Below are positions 1 to 8,833 of a stretch of 64,000 nucleotides of DNA, piece by piece. Under the pieces are notes generated by a model, which saw only the letters and a list, made by a program, of their open reading frames with translations, searched no databases and was not told where the DNA came from. Origin of the DNA: Hydrogenophilus thermoluteolus. GTDB lineage: Bacteria > Pseudomonadota > Gammaproteobacteria > Burkholderiales > Rhodocyclaceae. How positions within the stretch are numbered: position 1 is the stretch's first letter; each line of letters opens with the position of its first letter. Both the position numbers and the translations under genes were made by a program. The stretch covers positions 1,343,001 to 1,407,000 of the forward strand of contig NZ_AP018558.1 of NCBI RefSeq assembly GCF_003574215.1, given 5' to 3'.

Positions 1-261
1 CCGATTTGTGAAGCGATTGCGCACCACCATGAACTGGACTGTTTTGCTTCAGAAAGCCTCTCAACCACGGCGCTCAACCTGATCGCGACAGCACTTATCG
101 CTGAACAAATCGATTACCGGGCCATGCGTTTGACCGAAAACTACGAATGGGAAAAACTCGGAAATGCCGCTCTGGAATTTCTCTTACTCTCCGAAGAAGA
201 ATACAATGCGCTCTGTGACGACTTGATCGCATTGCTCGACCCCTCGAACGCCGACACCTGA
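1..261 (+). CDS. HDOD domain protein, C-terminal part (cut by window edge)
   Basis: The reading frame is open from base 1 and ends at a TGA at 259-261, so only the last 86 residues are present. They include a helical segment with HHHELD and a tail (YEWEKLGNAALEFLLLSEEE) that closely matches the end of the complete HDOD protein at 980-1843 (YEWEKLGQAALDYLLLSDEA). I infer a paralogue of that gene. HDOD proteins are non-catalytic relatives of HD-GYP domains, usually tied to signalling. The two copies are separated only by the reverse DUF1415 gene. Confidence 0.75.
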   Translation, partial: PICEAIAHHHELDCFASESLSTTALNLIATALIAEQIDYRAMRLTENYEWEKLGNAALEFLLLSEEEYNALCDDLIALLDPSNADT

Positions 262-308
262 CCGCTCGCGCCGCGAGGCCGACCGCACGCGCAGATTTTA
301 GGCGCGCC

Positions 309-890
309 TTACTTTTTTTCGTCTTCCAACTCCGGCCAAATCCCCAGCTTCGCCAACCCAGAACGTCCCAATTCGCGCATCAAGGCTACGTTGCGTTGCC
401 AGATCGCGTCGGGGTTGGGATGATCAGCAACCGCTTGCGCAATACTGGCTTCGCGCAGGAGGTGCAGTGTCGGGTACGGTGCCCGATTGGTGTAGTGGCT
501 CCAATCCCCTTCCGGCTCCTCGGCAAATTGAAATTGGGGATGGAACGACGCGATCTGGATCACCCCAACCAAATCGTGGTCCTCCAAACAGGCTTCGGCC
601 AGATCCAAGAAATCGTTGAACGTCGCGAAATCAGGGAAAAGGGTGGGGTCGACGAGGAGCGTCGTGTCCAGGACCTTCGGGTCGGTCGTTACGAGCCGCT
701 CCAGCTCTTCGTCCAAATGCTCCAGAAAATGATCGATGTGGCGTGCATCGCTTACTCGGATGCGCACTTGCTGGTTGAGCCAAACGGCTTTGGCGTACGG
801 GCATAAGTTCAGCCCGATCACGGCCCTTTCGATCCAAGCACGCATCTGCTCGACCACCGCTGCTTCATCGATCGAATCCGTTGGCTCCAT
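309..890 (-). CDS. DUF1415 family protein
   Basis: A protein of 193 residues starting MEPTDSIDEAAVVEQM. The segment IERAVIGLNLCPYAKAVW near residue 20 is typical of DUF1415, a family of unknown function widespread in proteobacteria. The start at 890 is chosen over longer in-frame options because AAGGAG lies 10 bases upstream and family homology begins there. The gene faces the partial HDOD gene end to end and is divergent from the complete HDOD gene. No catalytic motif beyond the conserved cysteine stretch can be pointed out, so no function is assigned. Confidence 0.8.
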   Translation of the reverse strand: MEPTDSIDEAAVVEQMRAWIERAVIGLNLCPYAKAVWLNQQVRIRVSDARHIDHFLEHLDEELERLVTTDPKVLDTTLLVDPTLFPDFATFNDFLDLAEACLEDHDLVGVIQIASFHPQFQFAEEPEGDWSHYTNRAPYPTLHLLREASIAQAVADHPNPDAIWQRNVALMRELGRSGLAKLGIWPELEDEKK

Positions 891-979
891 TCTGTCGTCG
901 CTCCTTGTCATCAAATCGTCATCTCGATCCGCTACCCTTTCGACCAAACACCAGCACCGACGATACCGGGAGGAAAGCG

Positions 980-1843
980 ATGATGCCATCTCTGAACGCA
1001 TCAGAAAAGGCGCAAGAACGAAGCGCAACCGACCCGCTTCTCGCCAACATCCCCATTCCTCCGCGCCCGCAGATCCTGACAGCGATCGAACAAGAATTAC
1101 AGCGCAAACACCCCAGCATGCGGACTATTGCCGATCTGGTCGCGCAAGATCTCGCACTGAGTGCCGCGGTACTAAAAACGGTCAATTCGCCAGCCTATGG
1201 TATCGCACGGCCGCTGGAATCGATCCGCCAAGCGGTCACGCTCCTAGGTGTGGAAACGCTGGTGACGCTGGTCACCGCAATCGCGTTACGCAATCAGATC
1301 CCCAAACCAATGCCGCGGTTCTGGGACAACAGCGTACGCATTGCTTCGTTGAGTGCCGCGATCGCGTCCCATCTGGGTTGCCTCAACCCCAGCGAAGCCT
1401 ACCTTTTCGGCTTGTTTCGCGATTGTGGGATTGCGCTTCTTTGGCAACGTTTTCCCGATTATCCTGAAACCTTGCACGATGCCAACCGCGAATTCACGCG
1501 CGCCTTCACCGCGGTGGAGGACGAGCGACACGCGACGAATCACGCCGTTGTCGGCAGCCTGCTCGCTGCGCATTGGCACTTGCCCAAAAACGTCGTCGAT
1601 GCCATCGCCCTCCACCACGATCGCAACGTCTTTCAACTGGATCACGCACCCGAGATCCTCAACCGCATCAGTATCGCCATTTTAGCGGAACGAATCGAGA
1701 GCTTATGGTCCGGGCGCGACGAACACTATGAGTGGGAAAAATTGGGGCAAGCAGCGCTCGACTATCTGCTGCTCAGTGACGAAGCCTTTGCGGCATTGTC
1801 AGACGAACTGCAAGACAAATGGCGCGCACGCGATGCGGCTTGA
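980..1843 (+). CDS. HDOD domain protein
   Basis: A protein of 287 residues. The HDOD core runs from about residue 15 to 220: LLANIPIPPRPQIL at the start, then the diagnostic stretch VLKTVNSPAYGIARPLESI and AVTLLGVETLVTLV, and later IALHHDR. HDOD proteins lack the metal-binding HD residues and act as adaptors in signal transduction. The start codon at 980 (ATGATG) follows GGGAGGAAAG at good spacing. It ends six bases before the EAL-CBS-GGDEF gene, so the two are probably co-transcribed and may share a c-di-GMP-linked role; that link is inferred from adjacency. Confidence 0.85.
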   Translation: MMPSLNASEKAQERSATDPLLANIPIPPRPQILTAIEQELQRKHPSMRTIADLVAQDLALSAAVLKTVNSPAYGIARPLESIRQAVTLLGVETLVTLVTAIALRNQIPKPMPRFWDNSVRIASLSAAIASHLGCLNPSEAYLFGLFRDCGIALLWQRFPDYPETLHDANREFTRAFTAVEDERHATNHAVVGSLLAAHWHLPKNVVDAIALHHDRNVFQLDHAPEILNRISIAILAERIESLWSGRDEHYEWEKLGQAALDYLLLSDEAFAALSDELQDKWRARDAA

Positions 1844-1849
1844 CCAACC

Positions 1850-3760
1850 ATGACCGACCCAATACCAATACGCCAACCGACGCGCACCACAACGTTGCCG
1901 AAAAACCCCATGAACGCGATCCATTACACGTCACACATCCGCAACGACGACACAAGTGACTGGCGACTGACATTGGACGACATTCTGTGTCGACGCGCAC
2001 TCGTTGCCCATTTCCAACCGATTTGGCGGGCCCGTGATCTCACCTGCTACGGTTGGGAAGCGCTGATCCGTGGGCCGCAAGACAGCCCACTGGCCAGACC
2101 TGACGCGCTTTTTTCCGCAGCACGCGCGGCGCAGCGTATCGCCGAACTCGATTACGCCTGCCGCGAAGCGGCGATCGCTGCCTATGCGCACCAAATCGCC
2201 AATGGTGCGCCACAAAAGCTCTTCCTCAACGTCGAGCCGCTCGCGTTCATCCAGGGCGCCCAAAAAGGGTGGACCCGCCATCTTCTCACTGCGCACGGCA
2301 TGGCCCCGAGTCAGGTGGTGATCGAAATTACCGAAGCATCACCACACCTGGACTATGACACGCTGCGGCAGGCAGTAATCCATTACCGCCGCCAAGGGTT
2401 CGAGATCGCGATCGACGACTTGGGCGAAGGGTACGCGTCGCTTCGTGTCTGGTCGGAAATCCGTCCCGACTATGTCAAACTCGATCGCCACTTCGTCCAC
2501 CAAGCGGTAACGGACGGCGCTGTCCGCCGCTTTCTGGAAGCCGTCGTGATGCTGAGCCAGACCACCGGAAGCCGCATCGTCGCAGAAGGGGTGGAAAAAG
2601 TGGCGGAATGGCATTTGGTGCAGCAGTTGGGCTTCGACTTCGTCCAAGGTTTTCTGTTCGCGCCACCACAACAAACGCTGATTCATTCGCTACCCGAGGA
2701 AAAACGGCGGCAATGGCTCCAAACACGGAACGCGCCGGTGCACACGAACGCGCACACCCGGAACGTGGCTTCGCTCGCACTCGCAATCCCGCCAGCAACG
2801 CTCGAAACGAACAACGAAACGATCTATGCCCGTTTCACCGCCGATCCGGATTTGAGCGCAATCCCGGTAGTCGATACGGACGAACGTCCCCTGGGTCTCA
2901 TTTTCCGCCACCCGTTCCTGGAAGATTTCGCCCGTCCCTACCGCCACGAACTCTTTGGCCGCAAATCGTGTCAGCACTACCTGAGCAAAGCGTTTGCGAT
3001 CCGCTCCGACGCGACCATCCACGAACTCTCCCAGCAGCTGCAAACGCTCGCGCTCACCGAGCTGGGGCGACCGTTCCTCGTCGTCGGCGAAAGCGGCAAA
3101 TACCTGGGGCTTGGCGACGGGCAGGCGCTGTTGCGCACCTTGGTGGAGCTGCAACTCGAAGCAGCACGGTACGCCAACCCGCTCACCGGCCTTCCCGGAA
3201 ACTTGCCGATCAACGACCGCATCCAAAGCCTACTCACACAGCAACTGCCGTTTGTCGTCGCCTACGTCGACATCGCCCACTTCAAAGCGTACAACGATCT
3301 CTATGGATTCGAGCGCGGCGACGAACTGATTCGGCTGGTTGCGGAACTCCTGAAGCGCCACGTCACCCATCCGGAAGACTTCATTGGCCACATCGGCGGC
3401 GACGACTTCATCGTCCTCTTTCGCGATCCCGCGTGGCAAGAACGGATCACAGCGCTCTTTTCCGCTTACACCGCCGCGCTTCCCAGTTTCTACAGCAGCG
3501 ACGACTGGCAGCGCGGCGGCATCGAAGCAGAAGATCGCCGTGGCAACGTGGTCTTTCACCCCCTTTCCGCACTAACTGTAGGCGCACTACCGGTTCTGCC
3601 CCAGCAATTCGACAGCTACCGGGCGGTGGCCGCTGCGGCTGCGGAAGTGAAAAAGCTGGCGAAAAAGTTAAGTGCCGACCAGACCAAGAGAGGGATCGTT
3701 CCCGCCAACGCGCTCTTTACGGAGCGAAGGCAACCCCCCGCGCCGTCAGCGCCGCTTTGA
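1850..3760 (+). CDS. EAL-CBS-GGDEF c-di-GMP turnover/sensing protein
   Basis: A 636-residue cytosolic protein with an N-terminal EAL domain (about 45-285), a CBS-like pair (about 300-430) and a C-terminal GGDEF domain (about 440-600). The EAL phosphodiesterase signature looks intact: E70-A-L, N127, E159, D189-D190, K210, E246 and Q266-G-F. The cyclase motif reads GGDDF at 516-520, an acid-for-acid change from GGDEF/GGEEF, so cyclase activity is possible but unproven. No membrane segment is visible. The order EAL, CBS, GGDEF is the reverse of the common GGDEF-EAL layout. The last 44 bases overlap the convergent CinA-like gene. Confidence 0.9.
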   Translation: MTDPIPIRQPTRTTTLPKNPMNAIHYTSHIRNDDTSDWRLTLDDILCRRALVAHFQPIWRARDLTCYGWEALIRGPQDSPLARPDALFSAARAAQRIAELDYACREAAIAAYAHQIANGAPQKLFLNVEPLAFIQGAQKGWTRHLLTAHGMAPSQVVIEITEASPHLDYDTLRQAVIHYRRQGFEIAIDDLGEGYASLRVWSEIRPDYVKLDRHFVHQAVTDGAVRRFLEAVVMLSQTTGSRIVAEGVEKVAEWHLVQQLGFDFVQGFLFAPPQQTLIHSLPEEKRRQWLQTRNAPVHTNAHTRNVASLALAIPPATLETNNETIYARFTADPDLSAIPVVDTDERPLGLIFRHPFLEDFARPYRHELFGRKSCQHYLSKAFAIRSDATIHELSQQLQTLALTELGRPFLVVGESGKYLGLGDGQALLRTLVELQLEAARYANPLTGLPGNLPINDRIQSLLTQQLPFVVAYVDIAHFKAYNDLYGFERGDELIRLVAELLKRHVTHPEDFIGHIGGDDFIVLFRDPAWQERITALFSAYTAALPSFYSSDDWQRGGIEAEDRRGNVVFHPLSALTVGALPVLPQQFDSYRAVAAAAAEVKKLAKKLSADQTKRGIVPANALFTERRQPPAPSAPL

Positions 3761-4466
3761 GCTCCGCGATCGCTTGCGAAACCTGCGCGGCAGGCCCTTT
3801 GAACCCCAGTTCGAGCCGCCAGCGACCGCCGCTCTCCTCCTTGAGGGACGGCAAAGAAAAAAGCGTCGCTTCGGGATACTTTTCGGTAAGCTGCTGCATC
3901 AGATCCAGGAGGTCCCCTTCACGGACATCCCAGGCAATGAGGCTCTCTTCCACCCAATCTTCGCGAGCGAAATGGTCACGGTAGTAGGTATCGAGCACCC
4001 ACTCCACCATCGGCCACGCCATCCGCGGGAAACCGGGAACGAAGTGGTGGTGTTCGACGCTGAAACCGGGAATCTGGTTGTACGGGTTGGGAATGATCCG
4101 CGCCCCTTCCGGGAAAACCCCCATTTCCAGGCGTTGCGGCGTCGCGTCCGCACCCAGCCGAGCCCGAATGAGCGCCTCGGCCTCCGGGTGCAAGACAAGA
4201 CGCCGCCCCAGCGCGGCAGCGGCGCACTGCCGCGTATGGTCGTCCGGTGTCGCACCGATCCCGCCGAAGCTGAACACCACGTCGCTCGTGGCGAAGCTGC
4301 GCCGAAACGCTTCGGTGAGGCGCAACGGATCGTCCCCCAGATAATGGGCCCAAGAGAGGCGTAACCCACGCTTCTTGAGGATGGCGATGAGCGCCTTGAG
4401 GTGTTTGTCTTCCCGCCGCCCCGAAAGGATCTCATCCCCGATGATATACGCGCCGATATGGATCAT
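3717..4466 (-). CDS. CinA N-terminal / molybdopterin-binding-like protein
   Basis: A 249-residue protein beginning MIHIGAYIIGDEILSGRRED, which matches the MoCF-fold domain of CinA (competence/damage-inducible protein A). The motif GGIGATPDDHT near residue 68 corresponds to the family's GG-G-T-DD nucleotide or pterin-binding loop. The C-terminal nicotinamide-nucleotide amidase domain of full-length CinA is absent, so activity on NMN is not implied. The ATG at 4466 overlaps the TGA of the EI24-type gene (ATGA), and its end overlaps the convergent c-di-GMP gene by 44 bases. Confidence 0.82.
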   Translation of the reverse strand: MIHIGAYIIGDEILSGRREDKHLKALIAILKKRGLRLSWAHYLGDDPLRLTEAFRRSFATSDVVFSFGGIGATPDDHTRQCAAAALGRRLVLHPEAEALIRARLGADATPQRLEMGVFPEGARIIPNPYNQIPGFSVEHHHFVPGFPRMAWPMVEWVLDTYYRDHFAREDWVEESLIAWDVREGDLLDLMQQLTEKYPEATLFSLPSLKEESGGRWRLELGFKGPAAQVSQAIAELKAALTARGVAFAP

Positions 4467-5314
4467 GGCAGCAACTCCCACGTTGGTTTCGTTTCCGTCG
4501 CTTCGCGGCTCGATGTCGGCGTCGTTCTTCCATTCCCCCGCTCCCAAGCGAGCAGCTCCAGGGTAGCATGAGCAAACAGGATCCCGATCAGCACCGGCGA
4601 CAGGAGATTGACGAACGGAATCCACAACAGCAAAGCCCCGACCATACCGACTGCGAAGAGCCACCCTTTGTAGCGCTCGGCTACGCGACGCAGCTCCGTG
4701 CGATCGGCGACCTCGCTCAAACAGTCATAGACAAAGGTGCGCTGGTTGAGCCAGGCGGTGAGGACGAAAGGAAAAAGGACAAGCGCACCAGGTACCCACC
4801 ACAGGAGCAGCGTTGCCACCATACCCAAGAGATAGAGCAGCACCGCGACGAGGGTATTGACGATACTGCCCGCCACCGAGCCCCCATGACGGAATTCGAG
4901 CGCGGAGTAATCGCGTTGCGCGATCCGACGAATCAGCCCCGGCAGTGTCCACACCGCCAACAGCACCAGCGCCGTCACGTAGATGAGCGGAATTACCCCC
5001 AACCAAAAAGCGAACTTCACGCCAATCGCCAGCGCCCCCGCCCACCAGGGCACGTCACCCGCTCCGGCACCATCGGGGGAACCGGCCGCTTCGAGCCAAC
5101 CGCCCACCATCGCCGTGACCGGTTCCCACGCCAGCGCACCCACGACCAGCCAGATGAGGCTGGCGACGAGCACGGGCCAGATCAGCGCGCCGATCGCCTC
5201 GCCACGCAACAAAGTTCTGAGCGAACGACGAAGCGCAAGCCACAGCAGGCCACTAAGGCCATCCGGCCACCGCGGCCCAGCGAAGTCGGCCGCGTCGCTT
5301 CCCGCATGCGTCAT
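4463..5314 (-). CDS. EI24 domain-containing (CysZ-like) inner membrane protein
   Basis: A 283-residue polytopic membrane protein with about five or six hydrophobic segments. Its opening (GLSGLLWLALRRSLRTLLRG) and the stretch near residue 190 (LNQRTFVYDCLSEVADRTEL) resemble EI24/CysZ family proteins; CysZ members move sulfate. The particular substrate here is unknown. The start at 5314 is chosen because AAAGGAGGTGCG precedes it almost perfectly. It begins 10 bases after the ffh stop and overlaps the CinA-like gene, so the three probably form one transcript. Confidence 0.75.
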   Translation of the reverse strand: MTHAGSDAADFAGPRWPDGLSGLLWLALRRSLRTLLRGEAIGALIWPVLVASLIWLVVGALAWEPVTAMVGGWLEAAGSPDGAGAGDVPWWAGALAIGVKFAFWLGVIPLIYVTALVLLAVWTLPGLIRRIAQRDYSALEFRHGGSVAGSIVNTLVAVLLYLLGMVATLLLWWVPGALVLFPFVLTAWLNQRTFVYDCLSEVADRTELRRVAERYKGWLFAVGMVGALLLWIPFVNLLSPVLIGILFAHATLELLAWERGNGRTTPTSSREATETKPTWELLP

Positions 5315-5324
5315 CGCACCTCCT

Positions 5325-6680
5325 TTAGCGCAAGCGCGGCAACACACCGCCCAGACCGCGCATCATCTTTTTGAGTCCGCCTTTGCCCAAGCTCTTCATC
5401 AACCGCTGGGTCTGATCGAACTGTTTGAGCAAGCGGTTCACTTCTTGCACCGTCACCCCGGCACCCGCCGCGATCCGCTGTTTGCGTTTCGCTTTGATGA
5501 TTTCCGGGCGCGCACGCTCTTCGGGCGTCATGCTGTCGATGATCCCCTGAATCCGTCGGATCATTTTGTCGTCGCTGCCTGCCGGGAGCTGCCCCGCCAT
5601 CTGCGCGATCTGCGCGGGCATTTTGTCAAGTAGCGCGGTCATCCCGCCCATCTTGCGCAACTGCACGATCTGCTCACGAAAGTCGTTGAGGTCGAACCCT
5701 TTCCCTGACTGGATCTTCTTCGCCAGCTGTTTCGCTTTCTCCTCGTCGACCTCTTTGCGCGCCGCTTCCACCAGCCCCAGGATGTCCCCCATCCCCAAGA
5801 TCCGACTGGCCATGCGCTCGGGGTAGAAGGGCTCCAAGCCGTCGAGTTTTTCACCGACGCCCGCGAATTTGATCGGCGCGCCGGTGACATAACGCACCGA
5901 AAGAGCCGCGCCACCACGCGCGTCACCGTCGAGCTTTGTAAGCACCACGCCAGTGAGCGGCAGCGCGTCGTGAAACGCTTTCGCGGTATTGACCGCATCC
6001 TGCCCCAACATCGCGTCCACCACGAAAAGCGTTTCGGTGGGTTGCAACGCGTCGTGGAGCGCGCGAATCTCTTGCATCATCGCTTCATCGACGGCGAGCC
6101 GCCCTGCGGTGTCGACGATCAGGACGTCGTAGAGCCGCCGTTTTGCCTCCGCCAACGCGTTCTGCGCGATCGCGATGGGTTGCTCACTGGCCTTCGAAGG
6201 GAACCAGTCGACCCCCGCTGCTTTCGCAACCGTAGCCAATTGCTCGATCGCCGCCGGGCGGTAAACGTCGGTGGAGACCGTGAGCACTTTTTTGCGTTTC
6301 GTCTCTTTGAGCCATTTCCCCAATTTACCCACCGTCGTCGTCTTACCAGCCCCTTGCAACCCCGCCATCAAAATGACGACGGGCGGACGGGCGTTGAGCT
6401 GCAGCGGCGCCTCGTTCCCCCCCATCAAGGCTTTCAGTTCGTCAAAGACGACCCCTACGAGCGCCTGCCCTGGGGTGAGGGAACCGATCACCTCTTGCCC
6501 GACCGCTTTGGTCCGCACGCGCTCGATGAAGGCTTTGACCACAGGCAGCGCGACATCGGCTTCGAGGAGCGCCATGCGGACTTCACGCAGCGCATCCTGA
6601 ATGTTCTCTTCGGTCAAGCGCGCCTGGCCGCGGAGCGTCTTCACCACACGGCTCAAGCGTTGGGTCAATTGGTCGAGCAT
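5325..6680 (-). CDS. ffh: Signal recognition particle GTPase Ffh
   Basis: A 451-residue protein with the usual NG-M layout. Residues 1-85 form the helical N domain. The G domain carries GLQGAGKTTTVGKLGKWL (P-loop), DTAGRLAVDEAM and TKLDGDARGG. The M domain from about 300 contains the methionine-rich RNA and signal-peptide binding segment with MTPEERARPEIIKAKRKQRI. Ffh binds 4.5S RNA and delivers inner membrane proteins to FtsY. The ATG at 6680 follows GGAGAG and matches the usual MxDxLTxRLS opening; a TTG two codons upstream is less likely. It is divergent from the YpjD-like gene with only 36 bases between. Confidence 0.97.
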   Translation of the reverse strand: MLDQLTQRLSRVVKTLRGQARLTEENIQDALREVRMALLEADVALPVVKAFIERVRTKAVGQEVIGSLTPGQALVGVVFDELKALMGGNEAPLQLNARPPVVILMAGLQGAGKTTTVGKLGKWLKETKRKKVLTVSTDVYRPAAIEQLATVAKAAGVDWFPSKASEQPIAIAQNALAEAKRRLYDVLIVDTAGRLAVDEAMMQEIRALHDALQPTETLFVVDAMLGQDAVNTAKAFHDALPLTGVVLTKLDGDARGGAALSVRYVTGAPIKFAGVGEKLDGLEPFYPERMASRILGMGDILGLVEAARKEVDEEKAKQLAKKIQSGKGFDLNDFREQIVQLRKMGGMTALLDKMPAQIAQMAGQLPAGSDDKMIRRIQGIIDSMTPEERARPEIIKAKRKQRIAAGAGVTVQEVNRLLKQFDQTQRLMKSLGKGGLKKMMRGLGGVLPRLR

Positions 6681-6702
6681 CTTCAAATCTCTCCGAATCG
6701 GT

Positions 6703-6708
6703 TACACT
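6703..6708 (+). promoter_or_regulatory. Candidate -10 box for the YpjD-like gene
   Basis: TACACT lies in the 36-base gap between ffh and the YpjD-like gene. Its last base is eight bases before the ATG at 6717, so transcription would start at or within one or two bases of the start codon. No Shine-Dalgarno sequence is visible there. A -35 match is weak. Confidence 0.35.
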
Positions 6709-6716
6709 TTCACATT

Positions 6717-7547
6717 ATGACGTCGATTCTACTGCATTTGGCTGCAGCCCTTTGTTACGCCCTCGTCGCGGTGGGCGGGTGGCGTAGCTGTCGCGTCTCC
6801 GACCCACACGCTTGTCCGCCTCGTTGGCTCCGCCCCGCCTACATAGTTGCACTGCTTGTTCATGCCGTCGCGGTCTGGGCGATCCTCTTTGGCGACGTAG
6901 CAAGTGGAATCCGCTTGGGCGTAGCGCCAGTCCTCTCACTCACCCTCTGGTTGGCAGGCGTCATCCTCGCGTGGGACCTGCGCCGTCCCGAAGGCCACTG
7001 GACGACGCTCATCCATGCGCCAGCGGCCGCCGCGGTTGCCATCGTCGCGGCAATCTTGCCGCTCTCGCTCGACCCCGTCGTTGCAGCGGGACGTCCGGCA
7101 CTCGTCGCCCATCTTTTGGTCGCGGTCGTCAGCTACGCCCTCTTCTCCGTGGTCGCGATTCACGCCTTTCTCATGACCCTTGCCGAACAGGCGCTGCACC
7201 ACCACCGTTTTTTCCGTTGGTTGGAGCATCTCCCCCCGCTCATGACGATGGAGCGACAGCTCTTCCGCATGATCTGGATGGGATTCGCCGCGCTCACGCT
7301 GACCAACCTCACCGGAATCGTTTTTTCCGAAGCCCTCTTCGGCGTTCCTTGGCGCTGGGACCACAAAACGGTCTTTTCCCTTTCGGCGTGGCTCGTCTTC
7401 GCCGTGCTGCTTTTTGGGCGCTGGCGCTACGGTTGGCGTGGCCAAACAGCCCTGCGCTGGTTGTGGGGCGGGATCGTGCTCCTGGCGCTCGCCTATCTCG
7501 GTTTTCATTTCGTTCGTGATTTTCTCTTGACCCATCGATCGGCATGA
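6717..7547 (+). CDS. ypjD: CcsA/YpjD-family inner membrane protein
   Basis: A 276-residue protein with about eight transmembrane segments and the cytochrome c assembly (CcsA/CcmC) fold. The late segment containing FGVPWRWDHKTVFSLSAWLV is typical, and paired histidines lie in membrane-proximal loops. YpjD itself has no firmly established function; the family handles haem or supports cytochrome maturation. The order ffh, ypjD, corB-like is conserved in many proteobacteria including E. coli. The ATG at 6717 has no ribosome binding site and sits directly behind a -10-like box, suggesting a leaderless or nearly leaderless transcript. Its TGA overlaps the next ATG. Confidence 0.85.
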   Translation: MTSILLHLAAALCYALVAVGGWRSCRVSDPHACPPRWLRPAYIVALLVHAVAVWAILFGDVASGIRLGVAPVLSLTLWLAGVILAWDLRRPEGHWTTLIHAPAAAAVAIVAAILPLSLDPVVAAGRPALVAHLLVAVVSYALFSVVAIHAFLMTLAEQALHHHRFFRWLEHLPPLMTMERQLFRMIWMGFAALTLTNLTGIVFSEALFGVPWRWDHKTVFSLSAWLVFAVLLFGRWRYGWRGQTALRWLWGGIVLLALAYLGFHFVRDFLLTHRSA

Positions 7548-8833
7548 GTGCCCCCTCTCAAATCGCTGCGGTCACGCCCTGGCATTTCGTCGCACTCGTC
7601 GCGCTCCTAGCGGGCTCTGGTCTCGCGTCGATGAGTGAAACGGTGATGATGGCAGCAAACCGTTTCCGCCTACAGGCGCTTGCTGCGAACGGCAACCGCA
7701 GCGCCCGCCTGGCCACGGCGCTCTTGGCCGACACCGACCGCCTCTTGGGGGTCATTCTGCTCCTCAACAACGTGATCAACGTCGGTGCGGCGACGCTCGC
7801 TTCGGTGATCACGCTCGCGCTCTTCGGCGAACACGAAAGCGCATTGGCCGTAGGGAGCTTCGTCCTGACGTTCGTGATCCTCGTCTTTTCCGAAATCACT
7901 CCGAAAGTCATCGGTGCGCGCTACGCCGACACTTTGGCCCTCTGGTACGCGTGGCCGCTCACGGCGCTCTTGAAACTCACCGGCCCGATCGTCGATTTCG
8001 TCAATCTCTTCGTCAAGGGGGTTCTGACCCTATTGCGCCTCAACCAACGGCGGGATCACCACACTTACTCGCCCGAAGAACTCCGCGCGCTGCTCAGTCA
8101 AACCTCTGTGTGGCGTTTCCAGAACCACCGCGAATTGCTGCTCAATCTCCTTGACATCGAACACCTCACTGTTGCCGACGTGATGAAACCCCGACGGGTG
8201 ATTGAGTCGCTCGACCTCTCCGAAAGCGAAAGTGCGTTGCGCGAGCAGTTGGCAACGGCATACCACACCCGGCTGCCGCTTATCGACAGCCGATCCGACG
8301 AAATCTTGGGAATCGTCCATGCCCGCCAGATCTTGAGTGCGCTGTTGCAGGATCAACCCTTTTCGCGCGAACTCCTCAAAAAACGGGCAACACCCGCCTA
8401 TTTCATCCCGGCAAAGACCCCGGTATTGACGCAACTCAACGAATTCCAGAAACGGCAACAGCGGCTTGCGTTGGTGGTCGACGAGTACGGTGAGCTTTTG
8501 GGTTTGGTGACGATCGACGATATCGTCGAAGAGATCGTCGGCCAATTCACCACGTCGCTGACGGGAGCACACGCGATCCATTGGGACGCAAACGGGATGG
8601 TCACCCTACCCGGAGAGACGTTGATCCGTGAAATCAACCGCGCGCTCGGTATCCACCTGCCGGAAGATCGAGGCCGGACGTTGAACGGCTTGTTGCTTGC
8701 GACGTTACAAGCACTGCCGGACGGAGAGACCGCGGTGCGTTTCGACGACGTGGTGGTCGAAATCGTGCAAACCGACGAGCGAACGGTTCGGGTTGCGCGC
8801 CTACGTCGCGTTTCTGAGGAACGTAGCGAATGA
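7544..8833 (+). CDS. CNNM/CorB-type transporter (DUF21, CBS pair, CorC C-terminal domain)
   Basis: A 429-residue protein. Residues about 10-190 form the DUF21/CNNM membrane domain, with MSETVMMAANRFRL and LLNNVINVGAATLAS. A CBS pair follows (about 205-330, with DVMKPRRVIESL and VDEYGELLGLVTIDDIVEE), and the last 90 residues match the CorC/HlyC accessory domain. Members are implicated in magnesium efflux and resistance. It overlaps the upstream gene by ATGA and ends in ATGA with pilB. This is the YfjD position in the ffh-ypjD-yfjD block. Confidence 0.9.
   Translation: MSAPSQIAAVTPWHFVALVALLAGSGLASMSETVMMAANRFRLQALAANGNRSARLATALLADTDRLLGVILLLNNVINVGAATLASVITLALFGEHESALAVGSFVLTFVILVFSEITPKVIGARYADTLALWYAWPLTALLKLTGPIVDFVNLFVKGVLTLLRLNQRRDHHTYSPEELRALLSQTSVWRFQNHRELLLNLLDIEHLTVADVMKPRRVIESLDLSESESALREQLATAYHTRLPLIDSRSDEILGIVHARQILSALLQDQPFSRELLKKRATPAYFIPAKTPVLTQLNEFQKRQQRLALVVDEYGELLGLVTIDDIVEEIVGQFTTSLTGAHAIHWDANGMVTLPGETLIREINRALGIHLPEDRGRTLNGLLLATLQALPDGETAVRFDDVVVEIVQTDERTVRVARLRRVSEERSE

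Noticed and set aside
262..308. A terminator between the partial HDOD gene and the DUF1415 gene
   Set aside because: CTCGC/GCGAG can form a 5-bp stem, but the T-run lies about 34 bases further on and is not next to the stem.
2608..3984. A 458-codon open frame in another frame of the c-di-GMP gene
   Set aside because: Composition is dominated by R, P and H as in out-of-frame reading, and the overlapping EAL-CBS-GGDEF frame is unambiguous.
5970..6716. Long upstream extension of the YpjD-like frame through ffh
   Set aside because: It is antisense to the conserved Ffh G domain; YpjD homology begins at the ATG at 6717.
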